Assembly (NCBI GenBank): GCA_047611125.1 | Contig: JBLFXH010000068.1 | Location: 1-14,189, forward strand | DNA: 14,189 nt | Reading direction: 5' to 3' | Origin: JABDJZ01 sp047611125 | GTDB taxonomy: Bacteria; Bacteroidota; Rhodothermia; Rhodothermales; UBA10348 | Shown here: piece after piece, positions 6,547-13,451 of the stretch | How positions within the stretch are numbered: the stretch's first letter is position 1 | How the letters are laid out: every line of letters starts with the position of its first letter | Made by a program: the position numbers and the translations under genes | Notes under the pieces: model-generated | What the model was told of the DNA's origin: nothing | What the model saw: only the letters and a program-made list of their open reading frames with translations | Database searches by the model: none

Positions 6547-6591
6547 ACAGCCGCACGCTCTACCGTTGAGCTACCGAGGAGTAGCAAGGCG

Positions 6592-6620
6592 AAAATACTT
6601 TGCCGGATTGAAGGTTCCAA
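6592..6620 (-). promoter_or_regulatory. Sigma70-like promoter of the tRNA-Asn gene
   Basis: On the minus strand, TTGGAA (6620-6615) and TATTTT (6597-6592) are separated by exactly 17 nt, and the -10 box ends 11 nt before the first tRNA base. Box quality, spacing and distance all fit a stable-RNA promoter. The call is inferred from consensus only. Confidence 0.5.
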
Positions 6621-6653
6621 CGGTTCACGGAAGCTTTCTATTTCGACGGCGGC

Positions 6654-6914
6654 CTACTTCTTCTTCGCCGCCCCCGGCGAGAAGTCTGAGATCACGGCCA
6701 AGACCATCACCACAATCTGCAGCGTTCCCCACTCACCACCGTAGTAGTTAATGACCACGGAATACCATAGAAGACTGAATGGCGCGAGCACAAACCCGGC
6801 CAGCGGCCACAGGAAACCGTCGAAGGCCATGTGCAGCCACGAGGTGAAGAACCATAAGTAGGCAATCAACAGGCGTGGGAAGGCCAGTGCAATGGCGGCA
6901 ATCAGGCAGGGCAT
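6654..6914 (-). CDS. Small integral membrane protein, unknown function
   Basis: An 86-residue protein. The ATG at 6914 starts MPCLIAAIALAFPRLLIAYL, and the open frame upstream of it reads as non-membrane, low-quality sequence. Three hydrophobic helices are visible: about residues 3-25, 33-57 and 63-76. Recognisable features are AFPRLLI in helix 1, an FDG turn (31-33), LAGFVLAPFSLLWYSVVIN in helix 2, and a basic tail (AAKKK). I recall similar small membrane proteins with FPR and a central PxxGFxxxP pattern in other phyla, but no function is known to me. It is on the minus strand, and its stop lies 33 bp upstream of the tRNA promoter boxes. It is divergent from the lipoprotein gene at 7011. Confidence 0.7.
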   Translation of the reverse strand: MPCLIAAIALAFPRLLIAYLWFFTSWLHMAFDGFLWPLAGFVLAPFSLLWYSVVINYYGGEWGTLQIVVMVLAVISDFSPGAAKKK

Positions 6915-7010
6915 TTGACCGGTGGCTGGTTTGTTCTCACTTACGGGCACCTTGGCCGCAGTTACAGTAGATAATGGTGTATTCTGACAACGATTCCTAT
7001 GACGAGTACC

Positions 7011-7913
7011 ATGAAGCGGCTCCCTTTTTTCTTTCTGGCCTTGGCGCTCACCACGGCGGCCTGCGATAGCCACGACAGCAACGACAGCAACGAGCCGGGC
7101 GATGTACAGGCCATCACGGTCCTCACGAGTTCAAGCCTTGCGCCGGCCGAGGCCGCACCGAAGACTCCCAATGGCACGCTCCGGCAACGGGGCTCCTCAT
7201 CTGATTTTGAGGTGACCCCCAGCAATGTGACCGGAGAGATCCTGTCGGTTGTCTTCCCCATTGATCCTGCGCCCGACGATGGGATCGTTGTGTTTGGAGA
7301 CGGCCGTCCCGACATCGCTCCGACATCTGCCCAGCTCTTTCCCTTCGATTTCGCCGATCAACTGAGCGTTGACGCGACAATCCAGATCAAGCCGACCCTA
7401 TCTGACGGAACCATCGAGCGGGTTCACCCACTCTTCGGCTACGCCGATTTCGCCTACATCCAGCTTGACGGCACTGAACGTGTTGTAAGGATTGCGATGG
7501 CCTCCGTGGCTGGGATGACTCGCGGCGATAAGCTTCTGGATATGGGAGGCGGGCAGTTCGAGTGGTACGATCTCGACACGAGCTCCTTCTCGGCCACCCG
7601 ACCGGCCAATCCGTCGGTCATCGAAGAGATTCGCGATTTCACCGACCCTATTCGCCCCAACTTGGTGTTCTACCCGATGGTGGTGAACCTCACCTCAACC
7701 CTGAACGTCGTGGCCGCCGAGTACCTGGCTGCCAGTACCATCGAATCAGAGGTGGATTTCTTCATGGGTGGTGCGCTGACGCTTGTCGGCCAGACCACGT
7801 CTGACCTCGCCGATGCTGATCTGATTCAGTCCTTAACCCTGACCCAAATGATCACCGGATTTGGCGGGCAGTCTGGGTTTGAGGCTGATGCCACGCTCAA
7901 TCCGATTCCCTAG
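7011..7913 (+). CDS. Uncharacterised lipoprotein, full-length paralogue of the truncated copy at 3046-3483
   Basis: A 300-residue exported protein. The start chosen is the ATG at 7011, giving MKRLPFFFLALALTTAAC with lipidated Cys18; an ATG 12 nt earlier (6999) is possible, but the paralogue aligns with 7011. A low-complexity Asp/Ser/Asn linker (DSHDSNDSNEPGD) follows the Cys. The most conserved part, residues 72-120, is shared with the broken copy. It contains a VxVFPIDPAPDDGIVVFGDGRPD-like strand-turn pattern that might be an acidic (possibly metal-binding) loop; that is a guess. Later segments (HPLFGYADFAYIQLDGTERV, DMGGGQFEWYDL) look beta-rich. I do not recognise the family. The stop codon overlaps the stop codon of the convergent alkD-type gene within CTAG. 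Confidence 0.82.
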   Translation: MKRLPFFFLALALTTAACDSHDSNDSNEPGDVQAITVLTSSSLAPAEAAPKTPNGTLRQRGSSSDFEVTPSNVTGEILSVVFPIDPAPDDGIVVFGDGRPDIAPTSAQLFPFDFADQLSVDATIQIKPTLSDGTIERVHPLFGYADFAYIQLDGTERVVRIAMASVAGMTRGDKLLDMGGGQFEWYDLDTSSFSATRPANPSVIEEIRDFTDPIRPNLVFYPMVVNLTSTLNVVAAEYLAASTIESEVDFFMGGALTLVGQTTSDLADADLIQSLTLTQMITGFGGQSGFEADATLNPIP

Positions 7914-8668
7914 GCCGCCTGGAATTGCTGGACGAATCCGCGGCGGACTTCAGGGTCAGCGTTCTTGAGCACGCTCCGAAGCGCCTCGAGATTGAAGTGA
8001 CTCAGATGCCCTGCGACAAATCCATCGACGAGTGCCGGTGCGGCCTCTCGGAGCCCGCGTAAGGTCCAACCCACGGCGGTCTTGGCGAAGCGCTCTGGCC
8101 TTACGATCAGGTCTGCGCTCGCTTCCAAGGCTCCAGCTGGGAATCCTGCAAACACCATTTCGCCTCGGCTGGCCACGTTCGCAAAGGTGACAAGCGATGC
8201 CCGTGCTCGCCAGAGATTGGGCGCAGCGGACCATCCCAATACCTCTTTGCCGCAGGCTGCGCCGTCCCGATCAACCAGACCCGCAAGTGGCTTAACGCAG
8301 AACCAGTCGACCACATTCCAATCGGCCAGGAACCCGTCGTCGAAGTAGTCCTGCAAGGCCGACAGCGCATCCTTCCATTCCAGACGACCAGCCGGTAGCA
8401 CGTGCTCCTTCAAGAAGAGGGCGGCAGCCAGCTTGTCCTCGGTGTATTCCTGCCGCACCATCGACTGCGCCAATCGAAGGAGCTGGTGGTCGGTGAACGA
8501 AATAACGCCGTAGTCTTCGCACCACGCGCCAACGGCCGCCCGGACGTCGGCCATGGGCACTCCCCGGAAGGCCGCCTCTCCCTGCAGGTATTGCTCCCAC
8601 CACCGCCTCTTGGACGGTTGAGCACGCCGCTGGAGTCGGTGTTGGAGATCATTGACGAGTTCGATCAT
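7910..8668 (-). CDS. DNA alkylation repair protein, AlkD-type DNA glycosylase
   Basis: A 252-residue HEAT-like-repeat protein of the AlkD family, which excises positively charged alkylated bases (3-methyladenine, 7-methylguanine) without base flipping. The length is in the usual range. The start is the ATG at 8668 (MIELVNDLQHRLQRRAQ); 18 extra upstream codons in the frame were rejected as unlike the family. Expected active-site positions are recognisable: Trp117 and Asp121 in DWNVVDW, an Arg in LWRARASL (153-158), and Trp201 in TAVGWTLRGLRE (197-208), matching the W...D...R...W set of Bacillus cereus AlkD by motif. A weak AAGG lies just upstream. It is divergent from the sulfatase (92 bp between starts). 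Its stop TAG overlaps that of the converging lipoprotein by 3 nt, leaving no room for a terminator between them. Confidence 0.92.
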   Translation of the reverse strand: MIELVNDLQHRLQRRAQPSKRRWWEQYLQGEAAFRGVPMADVRAAVGAWCEDYGVISFTDHQLLRLAQSMVRQEYTEDKLAAALFLKEHVLPAGRLEWKDALSALQDYFDDGFLADWNVVDWFCVKPLAGLVDRDGAACGKEVLGWSAAPNLWRARASLVTFANVASRGEMVFAGFPAGALEASADLIVRPERFAKTAVGWTLRGLREAAPALVDGFVAGHLSHFNLEALRSVLKNADPEVRRGFVQQFQAA

Positions 8669-8760
8669 TGGCCTTACTAAGAGGGACGGCAAGCAATGAT
8701 CCTCTCGGTTCGGGCAGGTCAAACGTTGCTTGTCCCCCGACCGCGCCCGATTCTATACTC

Positions 8761-10239
8761 ATGAAGTATCTCTCGGATCACGGGACCGCGATCCCGCATT
8801 GGCGCCCACTTGTGCTGGCGATTCTTGCCGTTGCGGCGTTGTCCTCATGCCAGAGCCCACCCGATCCGCCAAACATTCTGTTCATCCTCGTAGATGACCT
8901 GGGATGGGCAGACGTGGGCTTCAACAACCCGGACACCTTCTACGACACGCCCAATCTAGACGCGCTTGCGCGCCGCGCAACGGTGTTCACGAACGCCTAC
9001 GCAGCCGCGCCGGTCTGTAGCCCTACACGGGCCAGTATCCTCACCGGCAAGTACCCGGCGCGCCTGGCCACCACGGATTACTTCGGGGCACCTCAGCCGG
9101 ACAACGTCGGAGAACAGTGGACGGCTACCAAACGGCTGCTTCCGGCTAGCTATGTAGACCGGCTACCACACGCTGAGACCACGTTGGCAGAGGCGTTTAA
9201 GCAGCAGGGGTATGCTACGTTCTTCGCCGGCAAGTGGCACCTGGGGCCGGAAGAGTTTTGGCCGGAGCATCATGGGTTCGATGTAAACCGAGCTGGCATC
9301 ACCCGGGGCGGTCCCTATGGCGGAGACAAGTACTTTTCCCCATATGGCAATCCCCGTCTGGAAGATGGCCCGGCGGGTGAGCACCTCCCGGACCGGCTGG
9401 CATCGGAAACCATCTCGTTCATCGGCGGCCAAGAAGACCGACCGTTCCTGGCTTACCTCTCTTTCTATTCGGTCCATACCCCGCTGATGGCTCGGGAGGA
9501 CCTTGAGGAGAAGTATCTGGCGAAACGGGAGACGGCGCCGGCCGAGGCTTGGGGCCGGGATGGCGATCGAGACGTGCGGTTGGTTCAGAACCACGCTGTC
9601 TACGCCGGGATGGTCGAGGCTATGGACCAGGCCGTCGGAAGAGTTCTTGATCACCTCGAAGACTCCGGCCTGGCCGAGAATACCATCGTCGTCTTTATGT
9701 CTGACAACGGTGGGTTGTCTACCTCTGAGGGGCACCCAACCAGCAACCTGCCCCTTCGTGCGGGCAAGGGCTGGTTGTACGAAGGCGGCATACGCGAGCC
9801 CATGCTGGTCAGCTGGCCGGGACAAGTAAGTGTTGGGGCGCAGGTGGACGTTCCGGTTACCAGCACGGACTTCTATCCGACTCTTCTGGCCATGACAGGG
9901 ATGCCTGCTCTCCCGGACCAGCACGTAGACGGCATCGATCTCTCCCCGCTCCTTCACGGCCAGCAACCGCAGACGGAGGGACGCGCGCTGTTCTGGCATT
10001 ACCCGCACTATGGGAATCAGGGAGGCAGTCCCGGATCGGCGATTCGGCTGGGACGCTACAAACTGATTCAGTTCTTCGAGGACGATCACGTCGAGCTGTA
10101 CGATCTCGAGGCGGACGTTTCCGAGGCGAATGATCTCGCGGAGGCTCTACCCCAGAAGGCGGCAGACCTGCTGGCCCGGCTTCAGACCTGGCAAGCGAGC
10201 GTTCAGGCCAGATTTCCGACGCCCGTCATTCGGCCGTGA
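8761..10239 (+). CDS. Sulfatase lipoprotein (formylglycine-dependent arylsulfatase family)
   Basis: A 492-residue type I sulfatase that would hydrolyse sulfate esters, probably from sulfated polysaccharide, at the cell envelope. The start at 8761 gives a long signal ending in ALSSC (Cys30), a lipobox. The catalytic core is complete: NILFILVDDLGWADVGF with metal ligands Asp45-Asp46; CSPTRASILTGKYPAR with Cys86 in C-x-P-x-R, the residue converted to formylglycine; GKWHLG (157-162); SVHTP with His239; SDNGG with Asp315-Asn316; and GKGW Lys336. The layout and C-terminal HVELYDLEADVSEANDLAE resemble GalNAc-6-sulfatase/arylsulfatase A-like enzymes, but the substrate cannot be assigned. No formylglycine-generating enzyme and no glycoside hydrolases are nearby, so this is not a visible polysaccharide-utilisation locus. 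There is no Shine-Dalgarno sequence. Confidence 0.94.
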   Translation: MKYLSDHGTAIPHWRPLVLAILAVAALSSCQSPPDPPNILFILVDDLGWADVGFNNPDTFYDTPNLDALARRATVFTNAYAAAPVCSPTRASILTGKYPARLATTDYFGAPQPDNVGEQWTATKRLLPASYVDRLPHAETTLAEAFKQQGYATFFAGKWHLGPEEFWPEHHGFDVNRAGITRGGPYGGDKYFSPYGNPRLEDGPAGEHLPDRLASETISFIGGQEDRPFLAYLSFYSVHTPLMAREDLEEKYLAKRETAPAEAWGRDGDRDVRLVQNHAVYAGMVEAMDQAVGRVLDHLEDSGLAENTIVVFMSDNGGLSTSEGHPTSNLPLRAGKGWLYEGGIREPMLVSWPGQVSVGAQVDVPVTSTDFYPTLLAMTGMPALPDQHVDGIDLSPLLHGQQPQTEGRALFWHYPHYGNQGGSPGSAIRLGRYKLIQFFEDDHVELYDLEADVSEANDLAEALPQKAADLLARLQTWQASVQARFPTPVIRP

Positions 10240-10306
10240 TGCGCGCCTCAGAGTTACCCGCGGCCGCTCCCTGCAAGCCGCCAGTCGACCCGCGCGCGCC
10301 CTTAGC

Positions 10307-11311
10307 CTACCGCACGCCCAACACGCTCCGCTGCCACTGCTCCTTCCCGCGTATCCGCAGGAACGGATCCAACGCCCGGCGCCCCATAGAGCCGATGCTC
10401 TCCTCGAGATACCGGGTCTCCTCGATCTTGGCCTTCAGCGCATCGTCAGGTTTTGGATCGAAGCCTGCCTCGCGCATCATCAGAATGCCCTTCGCCCGGA
10501 TGGACAGTTCGGCTTCGAGTCGCACCAGGCACAGCATGTCCACGAGTATCTCGCCGGGGAAGCGGGCCTTCAGTTCACCCAGGTAGTCACCGACCCGGCT
10601 GTCTGAGAGCACGCCGGTTTCCATGAGCTGCAAGACCTCCTGATCAGCGTCGAACCCGTCGGTAATCCAGTCGCGCGTGGAGGCCTCACTCTTGGAGAAG
10701 ACAACGGCAACCATTAAGGGCACAGCCAGTGCGATCACCGCAGTTGAAATCAGCGGCGGGAGCACGAAGTGATTGAACAGGGAATGGAGGGCGAAGGCGG
10801 CTGTCAGTCCGGGTAGCATCCCCATGAGCGTCACCTTGTCGCGGCGCTCTTCCCCAAGCTTAGCCAGGATGGCGAAGACCGCGGTGGCTCCACCGTGCAT
10901 GATGGCTGTTCCAAACCCGCGGACAATCCACGTGGCGAGCCCCAGATCGCGGGTGGTCAGCAGGTAGAGGTTCTCGATGCAGGCGAATCCGGCGCCAATG
11001 GCGAAACCGAGGATGGCCGCGTCCACAAGGAATCCCGCTCGATTGCGCCACAAAAGCACAGCCACCACACCGCCTTTCAGCAATTCCTCCACGAGTGGGC
11101 CGGCGTAGCGGGAAAGCGCCAGTTCAGAGAGCCCCAGCAAGTCCCTGGTGACACTGTTTAGGCCGAACGCAAACACGGCGGCTACGCAACCACCCAACAA
11201 GGCAAGTCCGAGAGAACGGGCATTTACCAACCTGTAGGTATCCACAGACCGCAGAATCGCCAGGAACAGTAGTACCGGGAGAAACGAAGCCGCCGCGTGG
11301 AGTCCAACCAT
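10307..11311 (-). CDS. prsW: PrsW-family intramembrane metalloprotease with C-terminal extension
   Basis: A 334-residue multi-pass membrane protease of the PrsW/RsiW-degrading family, whose Bacillus subtilis founder starts regulated proteolysis of an anti-sigma factor. The conserved motifs are present in order: EELLK (Glu75, Glu76, Lys79), FACIEN with Glu113, AIMHGG with His139, and LHSLFNH with His176 and Asn180. About seven to eight hydrophobic segments occupy residues 1-205. Residues 207-334 are a charged, helical, soluble extension (EVLQLMETGVLSD, LEAELSIRAKGILM) not present in the shorter founder of about 220 residues. The ATG directly abuts the stop of the anti-sigma gene (TAG-ATG), so it is the last gene of the five-gene operon. 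The obvious substrate is that anti-sigma factor, which is inferred from context. Confidence 0.9.
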   Translation of the reverse strand: MVGLHAAASFLPVLLFLAILRSVDTYRLVNARSLGLALLGGCVAAVFAFGLNSVTRDLLGLSELALSRYAGPLVEELLKGGVVAVLLWRNRAGFLVDAAILGFAIGAGFACIENLYLLTTRDLGLATWIVRGFGTAIMHGGATAVFAILAKLGEERRDKVTLMGMLPGLTAAFALHSLFNHFVLPPLISTAVIALAVPLMVAVVFSKSEASTRDWITDGFDADQEVLQLMETGVLSDSRVGDYLGELKARFPGEILVDMLCLVRLEAELSIRAKGILMMREAGFDPKPDDALKAKIEETRYLEESIGSMGRRALDPFLRIRGKEQWQRSVLGVR

Positions 11312-12049
11312 CTACTCTATTACGATCGATTCCGAGGCCACTTCAACGTTGTTGGTCCAGAGCGTGGCCGTAAGCGTTCCACTGCCGGTCAAAAGCAGGG
11401 TATAAGCTTCTTCTGAGCCTCTGATATCCACCGGCCGGGTTGCATTCAGCGCGAACTGGCCAGAGTCCAAATCGCCCGAAACCGTCAGCTTTAGAATAGA
11501 ACCAACGGGCACGAGAGCAACGACTTGCTCACCAGATTCGACGGGGCGAATGTTCAGCGCAGCTTCGCCAACCGAGAGGCTGACGGCACCGGACTCCGAC
11601 GACACAATGGTCCCCGTAGCGGCACCAGGCGCGATTTCAGCGACCTGAAGAATGAATACACCTGCGACGGCGATCATAGCGATTGCCGAGAAGGCATAGG
11701 CCAGCCGAACGCGGGGCCCAAAGACGCGCGAAAAAAGACCGGTCTGCCTGGCAGGACTAGCCATGCGGTTGGGAGCACGGCTGGGAGCACTAGTTGCGCT
11801 GGCCGGTAAACCGGCCGGAAGGGCAGACATCACCTGGTTCGTGAAGTCTGCGGAAGGTTCTTCCATTTGCAGGCCGCCCATCAGGGTCGATAGCCTCCGA
11901 TAGTCGTCTAACTGCGCCTGAAGGGCAGGGTCGGAAGAAAGCGCCTCGGAAAGTTCTGTCTTTTCCTTCGTCGACAGCGTGCCATCAATGGCCTGCTGTA
12001 ACAGGGAATCCCAGCTTCGGCCGGCCTCGGATTTTAGTGCCTGGCTCAT
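11312..12049 (-). CDS. Single-pass transmembrane anti-sigma factor (non-zinc type)
   Basis: A 245-residue protein starting at the ATG at 12049, which overlaps the sigma-factor stop as ATGA; an upstream ATG at 12088 lies inside the sigma gene and is less likely. The cytoplasmic part (1-112) has an N-terminal helical region with LLQQAIDGTLSTKEKTELSE and LQAQLDDYRRL, typical of anti-sigma domains that clamp an ECF sigma factor. It lacks the H-xxx-C-xx-C motif of zinc anti-sigma factors. One transmembrane helix is at about 115-137 (LAYAFSAIAMIAVAGVFILQ). A periplasmic beta-rich domain of about 105 residues follows, ending SIVIE. Its position directly behind an ECF sigma gene and before a PrsW protease strongly supports the role. 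A periplasmic signal would presumably expose it to cleavage. Confidence 0.85.
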   Translation of the reverse strand: MSQALKSEAGRSWDSLLQQAIDGTLSTKEKTELSEALSSDPALQAQLDDYRRLSTLMGGLQMEEPSADFTNQVMSALPAGLPASATSAPSRAPNRMASPARQTGLFSRVFGPRVRLAYAFSAIAMIAVAGVFILQVAEIAPGAATGTIVSSESGAVSLSVGEAALNIRPVESGEQVVALVPVGSILKLTVSGDLDSGQFALNATRPVDIRGSEEAYTLLLTGSGTLTATLWTNNVEVASESIVIE

Positions 12050-12618
12050 GCGATTCCTCCCGTGGGCATCATCCCGCGGCGACGGCAAATCTCGCAGAGG
12101 CGGCGCCGCGCGGTGAACAGCCGGGATTTCACCGTCTTGATCGGGATCTCGAATACAAAGCCGAGATCGCGATACGGCATGTCCTCGTAGTGGCGAAGGA
12201 GAATCAGCGCTCGATCCTCCGGGACCAGCTCCATGAGCGCCTCGCCCATCCGGTCCTCCAGTTCTGCCTCAGAGACAGCCTTGTCTGGAGTCTCTGGATT
12301 CGAGACCAGCATGGACTCGTGAAGCTCGGTGGTGTCGCGGCGACCGCGGATGCGGTTCAGGGATTCGTTGACAGTCATGCGATAGATCCAACTGAAGAAC
12401 TTGAACTGGGGGTTGTAAGACCCCAGCCGTTCATAGGCTCGAATGAATACGCACTGAGCTGCATCCTCGGCATCGGACCGGTCCTTGAGCATCTGAAAAG
12501 CCACATTGAAGATGACCTTTTTGTGCCGGTCAACCAGGACGCCGAAGGCATCTCGGTCACCGGCCAGGCACTCTCGAACAATCTCCGCATCGGTTGCGTC
12601 CGCACGTCTTTTCATCAA
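12046..12618 (-). CDS. ECF-type RNA polymerase sigma factor
   Basis: A 190-residue ECF sigma factor with the two domains of the family. Sigma2 is at about residues 12-92 (EIVRECLAGDRDAFGVLVDR, DAEDAAQCVFIRAYE, then FFSWIYRMTVNESLNRIR for -10 recognition and melting). Sigma4 is at about 122-178 (LMELVPEDRALILLRHYEDM, then YRDLGFVFEIPIKTVKSRLF, the helix-turn-helix for -35 recognition). The start could be either of two adjacent ATGs (12618 or 12615). The gene lies 43 bp after the STAS gene and overlaps the anti-sigma gene by 4 nt (ATGA), indicating translational coupling and matched expression of sigma and anti-sigma. It probably autoregulates the operon, but no promoter motif shared by several places in the window was recognised. 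Confidence 0.95.
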   Translation of the reverse strand: MMKRRADATDAEIVRECLAGDRDAFGVLVDRHKKVIFNVAFQMLKDRSDAEDAAQCVFIRAYERLGSYNPQFKFFSWIYRMTVNESLNRIRGRRDTTELHESMLVSNPETPDKAVSEAELEDRMGEALMELVPEDRALILLRHYEDMPYRDLGFVFEIPIKTVKSRLFTARRRLCEICRRRGMMPTGGIA

Positions 12619-12661
12619 CTACACCGGTTGGTCGCGAGAGTTGGAAAACGAAACATCATCC

Positions 12662-12946
12662 TTAGGAAATTTTGAAGACGCTGTCGAAGCCGGCAAGCTC
12701 GAAGACCATCTTTACGTGCGGAGTCATCCCGATCAGGAGTATCTCTCCTCCGTCCTCCCAGAGCCGCTGCTGGGTGGCGAGCAACACCTTCAGGCCGGCG
12801 CTCGAGATGTACTCGAGGCCTGAAAAATCAACGGTCCACGTGCCGTCAATCCCGTCCATGACCTTGTGGGCCGTCTCTGCCTGTGAGGCATCCATGCGGC
12901 CTTTTAGGAAGACGGTGGATTGATCGTCACTGGAAATATCAAGCAT
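12662..12946 (-). CDS. STAS-domain anti-sigma factor antagonist (RsbV/SpoIIAA-like)
   Basis: A 94-residue single STAS domain, a normal size for free-standing antagonists. It starts at the ATG at 12946. It shows the family pattern: LKGRMDASQAE near the N-terminus, then VDFSGLEYISSAGLKVLLATQQ (39-60), where Ser49 in ISSAGL aligns with the regulatory Ser of RsbV and SpoIIAA, and LIGMTPHVKMVFELAGFDSVFKI at the end. When unphosphorylated, such proteins bind a kinase-type anti-sigma factor and release its target; phosphorylation of the Ser stops this. The gene is 3 bp downstream of an RsbW-like kinase gene, the classical partner-switch pair, and 43 bp upstream of the ECF sigma gene. Confidence 0.93.
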   Translation of the reverse strand: MLDISSDDQSTVFLKGRMDASQAETAHKVMDGIDGTWTVDFSGLEYISSAGLKVLLATQQRLWEDGGEILLIGMTPHVKMVFELAGFDSVFKIS

Positions 12947-12949
12947 GCG

Positions 12950-13396
12950 TTATCGGTACTTCACGATCCGGATATCGGTCACCCGGTCTGTATGGTCATA
13001 GTGGAACTCGTCCATCATGCGTTGGACAAGGTGGAGGCCTAGGCCACCCGGCACCCGCTCGTTGAGAGAAGCCTTGGTGTCCACACCGCGGTCTTTGGTG
13101 ACATCGAAGGGTTCCGAGTCGTTGTCCAGGAGGCGAATTTCGACACGGTCCTGCGCTCCGGTGCAGCGGATTTTGATATTTCCCCCGTCCGCATTGTATT
13201 TGACCATGTTGGTGAACAGCTCTTCGACCGCCATGGTCACTGGAAAGGACACATTCGGAGCCAGCGCGTGCTGCCCCGAGAACTCGTCCAGCATGGTGAA
13301 AACCCCCGCCAGCATAGCGATGTCCCGTCCAAATATCCGTTCCAACTGACCGCGTTGTGTGTGTCGAAATATCCGGTCAGCCGGGGAGGGACGCAA
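12950..13396 (-). CDS. RsbW-like HATPase anti-sigma/Ser kinase
   Basis: A 148-residue GHKL ATP-binding protein of the RsbW/SpoIIAB type. Motifs: N box MAVEELFTNMVKYN (about residues 55-68), G1-like region LLDNDSEPFDV, and G2 GGLGLHLVQRMM. The start is a TTG at 13396; an in-frame stop at 13415-13417 limits any extension, and no ATG occurs before the domain, although a further TTG at about codon 18 is possible. Such proteins phosphorylate a STAS antagonist and bind a sigma or another output protein. Here the STAS partner is encoded 3 bp downstream. It is the first gene of the operon that ends with PrsW. Whether it binds the ECF factor or a sigma elsewhere is not visible; RsbW homologues normally bind sigmaB-type factors. 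Confidence 0.9.
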   Translation of the reverse strand: MRPSPADRIFRHTQRGQLERIFGRDIAMLAGVFTMLDEFSGQHALAPNVSFPVTMAVEELFTNMVKYNADGGNIKIRCTGAQDRVEIRLLDNDSEPFDVTKDRGVDTKASLNERVPGGLGLHLVQRMMDEFHYDHTDRVTDIRIVKYR

Positions 13397-13402
13397 CCAG
13401 TT

Positions 13403-13422
13403 CCAACTTCTGTTTCAGTTGG
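13403..13422. promoter_or_regulatory. Inverted repeat in the divergent promoter region
   Basis: CCAACT (13403-13408) and AGTTGG (13417-13422) form a perfect 6-bp dyad with an 8-nt spacer in the 55-bp gap between the HATPase operon and the divergent CARDB-like gene. The gap must hold both promoters. TGTAAT (13424-13429) could be a -10 element for the rightward gene. It might be an operator or a leader hairpin; the evidence is symmetry and location only. Confidence 0.25.
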
Positions 13423-13451
13423 GTGTAATTAGATCAAACTCCCCAACTACC

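Larger units (their letters stand above)
6150..6580 (-). tRNA. tRNA-Asn(GTT) interrupted in the anticodon by a group I intron
   Basis: The 5' exon (6580-6547, 34 nt) gives acceptor TCCTCGG, TA, D-arm GCTC-AACGGTA-GAGC, G26, anticodon stem TGCGG and loop start CTGT. The 3' exon (6187-6150, 38 nt) gives TAA, stem CCGCA, variable loop AGGTT, T-arm GTAGG-TTCGAAT-CCTTC, acceptor CCGGGGA and discriminator G. Joined, the loop is CTGTTAA with anticodon GTT, so the product is tRNA-Asn. The acceptor stem pairs fully (one T-G wobble) and the anticodon stem pairs perfectly. G73 and the overall sequence match the usual bacterial tRNA-Asn. The T stem has one T-T mismatch (positions 50:64). CCA is not encoded. 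Reading straight through the first exon would suggest anticodon GTA (Tyr), but no 3' half follows there. The intron lies between nucleotides 35 and 36. Confidence 0.93.

Noticed and set aside
6541..6580. tRNA-Tyr(GTA) read straight through the first exon (loop CTGTAAA)
   Set aside because: No 3' half pairs with this sequence directly, and Tyr tRNAs have a long variable arm. The spliced reading gives a complete tRNA-Asn.
6404..6751. Open frames crossing the intron on the plus strand
   Set aside because: They cover intron, tRNA and promoter sequence, have no domain or signal, and are explained by the RNA gene on the other strand.
8730..8759. TTGTCC and TATACT with 18-bp spacing before the sulfatase
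   Set aside because: The -10-like box ends one base before the chosen ATG, so transcription from it would begin inside the gene. It is only acceptable if the start were further downstream, which would remove the signal peptide.
9163..10089. Long 308-codon open frame antisense to the sulfatase
   Set aside because: It is a shadow of the GC-rich sulfatase gene; the sense frame has all catalytic motifs and the antisense product has no recognisable feature.
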